This document shows positions 60,956-64,000 of a DNA stretch of 64,000 bases, piece by piece. Every line of letters starts with the position of its first letter. The first letter of the stretch is position 1. The position numbers and the translations under genes were made by a program. This DNA is from Candidatus Heteroruminococcus faecigallinarum (GTDB taxonomy: Bacteria > Bacillota > Clostridia > Oscillospirales > Ruminococcaceae): positions 62,001 to 126,000 of the forward strand of contig CAJFKV010000001.1 of NCBI GenBank assembly GCA_904387055.1. The letters run 5' to 3'. The notes beneath the pieces were generated by a model. It was given only the letters and a program-made list of their open reading frames with translations. It made no database searches and was not told the DNA's origin.

Positions 60956-60997
60956 GCCGGTTTGCCCGGCCCCGCCTGCTGTCCCCATCGATCCATC

Positions 60998-61043
60998 AAA
61001 AAACGTCCGCCTGCTCCAGCATCGGGGCAGACGGACGTTTTTT
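60998..61043. terminator. Bidirectional terminator between XRE-repeat gene and amidase gene
   Basis: AAAAAACGTCCG-CCTGCTCC (60998-61017) pairs with GGGGCAG-ACGGACGTTTTTT (61024-61043, one bulge). T-runs on both strands for the two convergent genes. Confidence 0.9.
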
Positions 61044-61056
61044 ACAAGGGCCGGGA

Positions 61057-64000
61057 CTATTCCTCCCATACCTCCACATCGCAGTAGGCTTCATACCCGC
61101 CGTCATCGGTGATGACGGTAATGGTGGCGGTTCCCTCCCCCACCGCCCGCAGGCGGCCGCGGGAGTTGACGGTCACAACCGTTTCATCGCTGCTTTCCCA
61201 GGTGACCCCTTGATCGGAGGCATCGTCCGGCGAGAATTGGGCGGTCAGGGTGTGGGTTTCCCCCACCGCCAGGGAGAGGGATTCCTCGCTGAGGGTCACC
61301 TCCTCCACCGGGATGTCCTCCTCGGCACCGTCGGCCAGCACCCGGATGGTGATTGTATCCGAGTAGTCCCCGTCTTCGGTGGTGACGGTGATCTGGGTTT
61401 CCCCTTCCGACAGGGCTTCCACCCAACCCTCCTCGTCCACAACCGCCACGTCCTCGTCGCTGCTTTCCCAGGTAACCTCCCAGTTATCCGCGTCCTCCGG
61501 GTCGATGGTGTAGGTCAGGGCTTCCAGATCCCCCACTTCCAGCTCCAGATCCCCCTGGTCGATGACAACATCCTCCACGGGGATCTCCTCCCCATCCTGG
61601 GAATCGTCGGCCGAGCCGGAGGAATCCCCTCCCACTGCCTGGGAGGAATCTCCCACCGACTGGGTCCCCGTAACCACCTCGCCGCCGCCGACACTCTGGT
61701 AGTAGCTGTAGATGGCATTGGCGATGGCTTCCGCAATGGCCTCCTGGTAATCGGGATCGGCCAGCTTCTCGTTTTCCTCCGAATTGCTTACAAAGCCGCA
61801 CTCCGCCAGGATCGCGGGGAACTGGCTCACCCGTGTTACGTAGTACCGGCCAAACTTGCCGCCCCGGTTGTTGCCGTTTTCCAGAGCCTGGGAGACATTG
61901 GCCGACACGTTGGCCGCCAGGGTCTTGGAGAAGGGGTTGAAGTAATAGGCCTCGGTTCCCTGGGCCGATGAAGGCCCGGAATTGTTGTGGATGCTGACGA
62001 AGAGATTGGGATTGGCGCTGCGGGCCGTTGCCACCCGCTCCTGGAGGGAGGGGGAGCCGCCGGTCTGGATCATGGTGACCGAAGCACCCCAATCCTGCAG
62101 AATATCCACCAGCTCGTCGGCAATAGCCTGGTTGAAGTAGGCCTCGTTGTAATCGGGGTTGTAGCCGGCGGCGCCGATATCCTTGCCGCCATGGCCGGGA
62201 TCCACCACAATATGGGCGCCCGCCAGGCCGCCGTCCATCTCGGGAGGATTGTTGAAGCGGAAGACCAGATTGCCCACGTCGTCAAAGAACGCCTTGAAGC
62301 CCAAGAAGCCGTTGGTCTGCTTCAGGGTAAGGGTCAGCTCCGCGCCGCTCCAGGTAGCGGAGGTAAAGAGCGGGTTCTTGGTAAGGCTCTCGATGTCGCC
62401 GGGAAGGGTTTCTGTATTCTGAAAATCAATGGTGATAGCATCGGGGGAATAACGGAAGATGTAGCTTACCTTTTGCACCGTGCGGAGGATCACATCGGTA
62501 TACCGCTCGCTGGCGGTGACGGTCAATCCAGAGATGGTGTTCCCTCCCACCTGGGTGGAAACGGTGGTGAGATCCTCGGCATACACCCGCACTCCCGACG
62601 CCAGCAGATAGTAGCGGCAGGTTTTGGTCTCGCCGTCGTCGTTGACATAGGTGTAGACCATTTCGTCGCTGACGGTGTAGTCCAGCGCTCCCTTGCAGAT
62701 GGGGTAGTAGTCCGGATCGGAGTTGTCGTTGAGGGTATCGGCCGGGAAGGTTTCCGCGTCGATGCCGTTGGTGGGGTTGATCATGACCGGCACCCCCTCC
62801 CCCAGGGGGAGCTTTTTGTTGACAATGACCGTCGCCCCAGGCATGGATACCGTTTCCCCCTCATAGGTGGCAGTCACCGTAATCTGTCCCAGGTTCTGGT
62901 CGGCACTGTTGGCCGGCGGAGCGGTAAAGCTGCCGCTGAAGAGCTTGTAGCTGGAATCCTTGTCGGTGTCATCGTCTTCGGTGTCGATCTGGGTAAGGGT
63001 GATGGTCTGGCCGTTCAACGTGGCCGATACCTGGGCGCCCTCATAGGCATGGGCGCTCACCAGAATCTGCATATCCCCACCTACATTGATGGTGCCCTCG
63101 GCGGGAGATACCTCCCGGATGATCTCCATTTCCCGGGTGATGGTGTAGGTAATCGACCGGGTTTTGTGGGCGATGGTAAAGGTATTGACCCCCACCTCCA
63201 GATCGTAGGTAACCGAGAAAAAGCCCTTGCTGTCCTGGGGAATGGCCTCCCCGTTGATGGTTACCGGCTCGTTCACATCCGAAGCGCCGGCAAAGACCAC
63301 GGTGGGTTCATCGGTGGTAAAGGTGGTCTGGGCAGGACGGGTGACCGCCAGCACCGTCAAGATATAGTCGGCGGTGACCTCCTCGTTGAGATATTGATTC
63401 ATCAGGTCGGTGGCGCCGCCGGGGTTCTCCTCCAGGCGGGAGAGAGAATCAAACATGGTTCCCTGGTAATTGGTCCCCTTCCGGGCTTCAATAATCTGCT
63501 GGGTAATCTGATCGGCAGCGCCCCAGCCGGCATACTCCGTGCAGATCCGGCTGGAGGCTTGTACCACATAGAAGGGGATGCTGTTCTGGGAAGCCAGGTC
63601 GTCCCACCAGGAGACCACCGTCCCAAAGGGCTCGGCGCCATCGGTCAGGGAACCAAACGCCTCCACCGCTACAAAATCACACAGCCCCTCTTCAATAAAC
63701 CCTTTGACGTCGGCGTTCCCGCCCGACAAGGCGGTAAAAGCAGCCGATGTCTCGGAACCCTGCTCCACCGCCCCGCTGTTTTCCCACACAGAGCAGGTGC
63801 GAATACCGAAGAGGATGCCGCCATCCGCTTCCTTTACCAGCTGGGACGCCCGGCTCACCGCCGACGAAGGCCCCTGGCCCAGGTAGGCCTCGAACCCCAT
63901 GGCGCCTCCGTCCTGTCGGTAGGCGGCGTAGCTGGCGTCGCTGGTGGGAAGAAAATAGTCCTCCAGCAGGATGGCGTCCACATCGTACAGGGACAAAAAG
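61057..64000 (-). CDS. Multidomain cell-wall hydrolase: GHL10-like domain, N-acetylmuramoyl-L-alanine amidase, two Ig-like repeats (5' end outside window)
   Basis: Open to the window end; the first codons are missing. About 980 residues visible. N-terminal part resembles GHL10 (DUF187) glycoside-hydrolase-like domains (YDVDAILLEDYF, ILFGIRTCSVWENSG, SWWDDLA), although the acidic residues differ in part. Then beta-rich linker domains; an Amidase_3 domain (coded near 61,680-62,220) with zinc ligands in VVDPGHGGKDIG, NEAYFNQ, VSIHNNSG and Glu in LAECGFVSNSEEN; an acidic Ser/Gly linker; and two Big_2-type repeats (VTWESSDE twice). Secreted; probably cell-surface. Confidence 0.85.
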   Translation of the reverse strand, partial: FLSLYDVDAILLEDYFLPTSDASYAAYRQDGGAMGFEAYLGQGPSSAVSRASQLVKEADGGILFGIRTCSVWENSGAVEQGSETSAAFTALSGGNADVKGFIEEGLCDFVAVEAFGSLTDGAEPFGTVVSWWDDLASQNSIPFYVVQASSRICTEYAGWGAADQITQQIIEARKGTNYQGTMFDSLSRLEENPGGATDLMNQYLNEEVTADYILTVLAVTRPAQTTFTTDEPTVVFAGASDVNEPVTINGEAIPQDSKGFFSVTYDLEVGVNTFTIAHKTRSITYTITREMEIIREVSPAEGTINVGGDMQILVSAHAYEGAQVSATLNGQTITLTQIDTEDDDTDKDSSYKLFSGSFTAPPANSADQNLGQITVTATYEGETVSMPGATVIVNKKLPLGEGVPVMINPTNGIDAETFPADTLNDNSDPDYYPICKGALDYTVSDEMVYTYVNDDGETKTCRYYLLASGVRVYAEDLTTVSTQVGGNTISGLTVTASERYTDVILRTVQKVSYIFRYSPDAITIDFQNTETLPGDIESLTKNPLFTSATWSGAELTLTLKQTNGFLGFKAFFDDVGNLVFRFNNPPEMDGGLAGAHIVVDPGHGGKDIGAAGYNPDYNEAYFNQAIADELVDILQDWGASVTMIQTGGSPSLQERVATARSANPNLFVSIHNNSGPSSAQGTEAYYFNPFSKTLAANVSANVSQALENGNNRGGKFGRYYVTRVSQFPAILAECGFVSNSEENEKLADPDYQEAIAEAIANAIYSYYQSVGGGEVVTGTQSVGDSSQAVGGDSSGSADDSQDGEEIPVEDVVIDQGDLELEVGDLEALTYTIDPEDADNWEVTWESSDEDVAVVDEEGWVEALSEGETQITVTTEDGDYSDTITIRVLADGAEEDIPVEEVTLSEESLSLAVGETHTLTAQFSPDDASDQGVTWESSDETVVTVNSRGRLRAVGEGTATITVITDDGGYEAYCDVEVWEE

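Noticed and set aside
1..64000. CRISPR array, prophage, IS element, tRNA or rRNA genes
   Set aside because: No regularly spaced direct repeats, transposase or phage genes, or cloverleaf sequences were recognised; the xerD gene has a chromosomal context rather than that of an integrase.

Overview
The window reads as a high-GC, strictly anaerobic, endospore-forming member of the Clostridia. The most likely placement is Oscillospiraceae/Ruminococcaceae-like gut bacteria; this is inferred from gene content and order, not from a marker search. Supporting evidence: spo0A-spoIVB, spoIIGA-sigE-sigG, a gerA-type germinant receptor, spoIIM and cwlD; the PolC-type DNA polymerase; the oxygen-independent CbiG/CbiJ cobalamin route; AdhE; and gene order typical of Firmicutes. 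No rRNA, tRNA, CRISPR array, prophage or IS element was found.

Layout. 1-11.1 kb: a tightly overlapping anaerobic cobalamin operon, cbiF-cbiG-cbiH-cbiJ-cbiET-cbiA-cbiB-cobD-(apgM-like phosphatase)-cbiP-cbiC. 11.3-22.2 kb: the translation/lipid/isoprenoid/replication cluster pyrH-frr-uppS-cdsA-(GNAT/YoaP)-rseP-ispG-polC-(VOC), in which dxr is missing from its usual slot between cdsA and rseP. 22.2-28.4 kb: an HdrB-like Fe-S protein and a pseudouridine synthase (minus); pyrE, radC, yajC, a TIGR04086-like membrane protein and spoIIM (plus); xerD (minus). 28.4-29.1 kb: a non-coding, AT-rich stretch beginning with a 30-bp palindrome. 29.1-35.5 kb: MacB/MacA-like export genes without an ATPase, radA, cwlD, prfC. 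35.6-38.2 kb: a nitroreductase preceded by a fragment of a tsf 3' end, then tsf and rpsB displaced from pyrH. 38.4-43.5 kb: ylmC, a thioesterase, sigG, a VanY-like peptidase, sigE, spoIIGA and a divergent, extremely cysteine-rich small protein. 43.5-49.5 kb: cimA, leuA, adhE. 49.9-52.6 kb: acyl-CoA synthetase and XRE-cupin regulator behind a T-box riboswitch. 52.7-58.8 kb: spo0A, spoIVB, gerAC-gerAB-gerAA. 58.9-64 kb: DUF421 and DUF4363 proteins, an XRE regulator with decapeptide repeats, and a large peptidoglycan-hydrolase fusion cut by the window end.

Most of the window therefore supports sporulation control and germination, B12 synthesis and core growth functions. The points most worth attention are: Spo0A with glutamate at residue 56, where the phospho-acceptor aspartate belongs; the T-box controlling a non-canonical operon; the CCCCHCHCHCHCC-tailed protein next to spoIIGA; the inverted tsf 3' fragment; and a perfect hairpin burying the ribosome-binding site of the membrane-protein gene after yajC.
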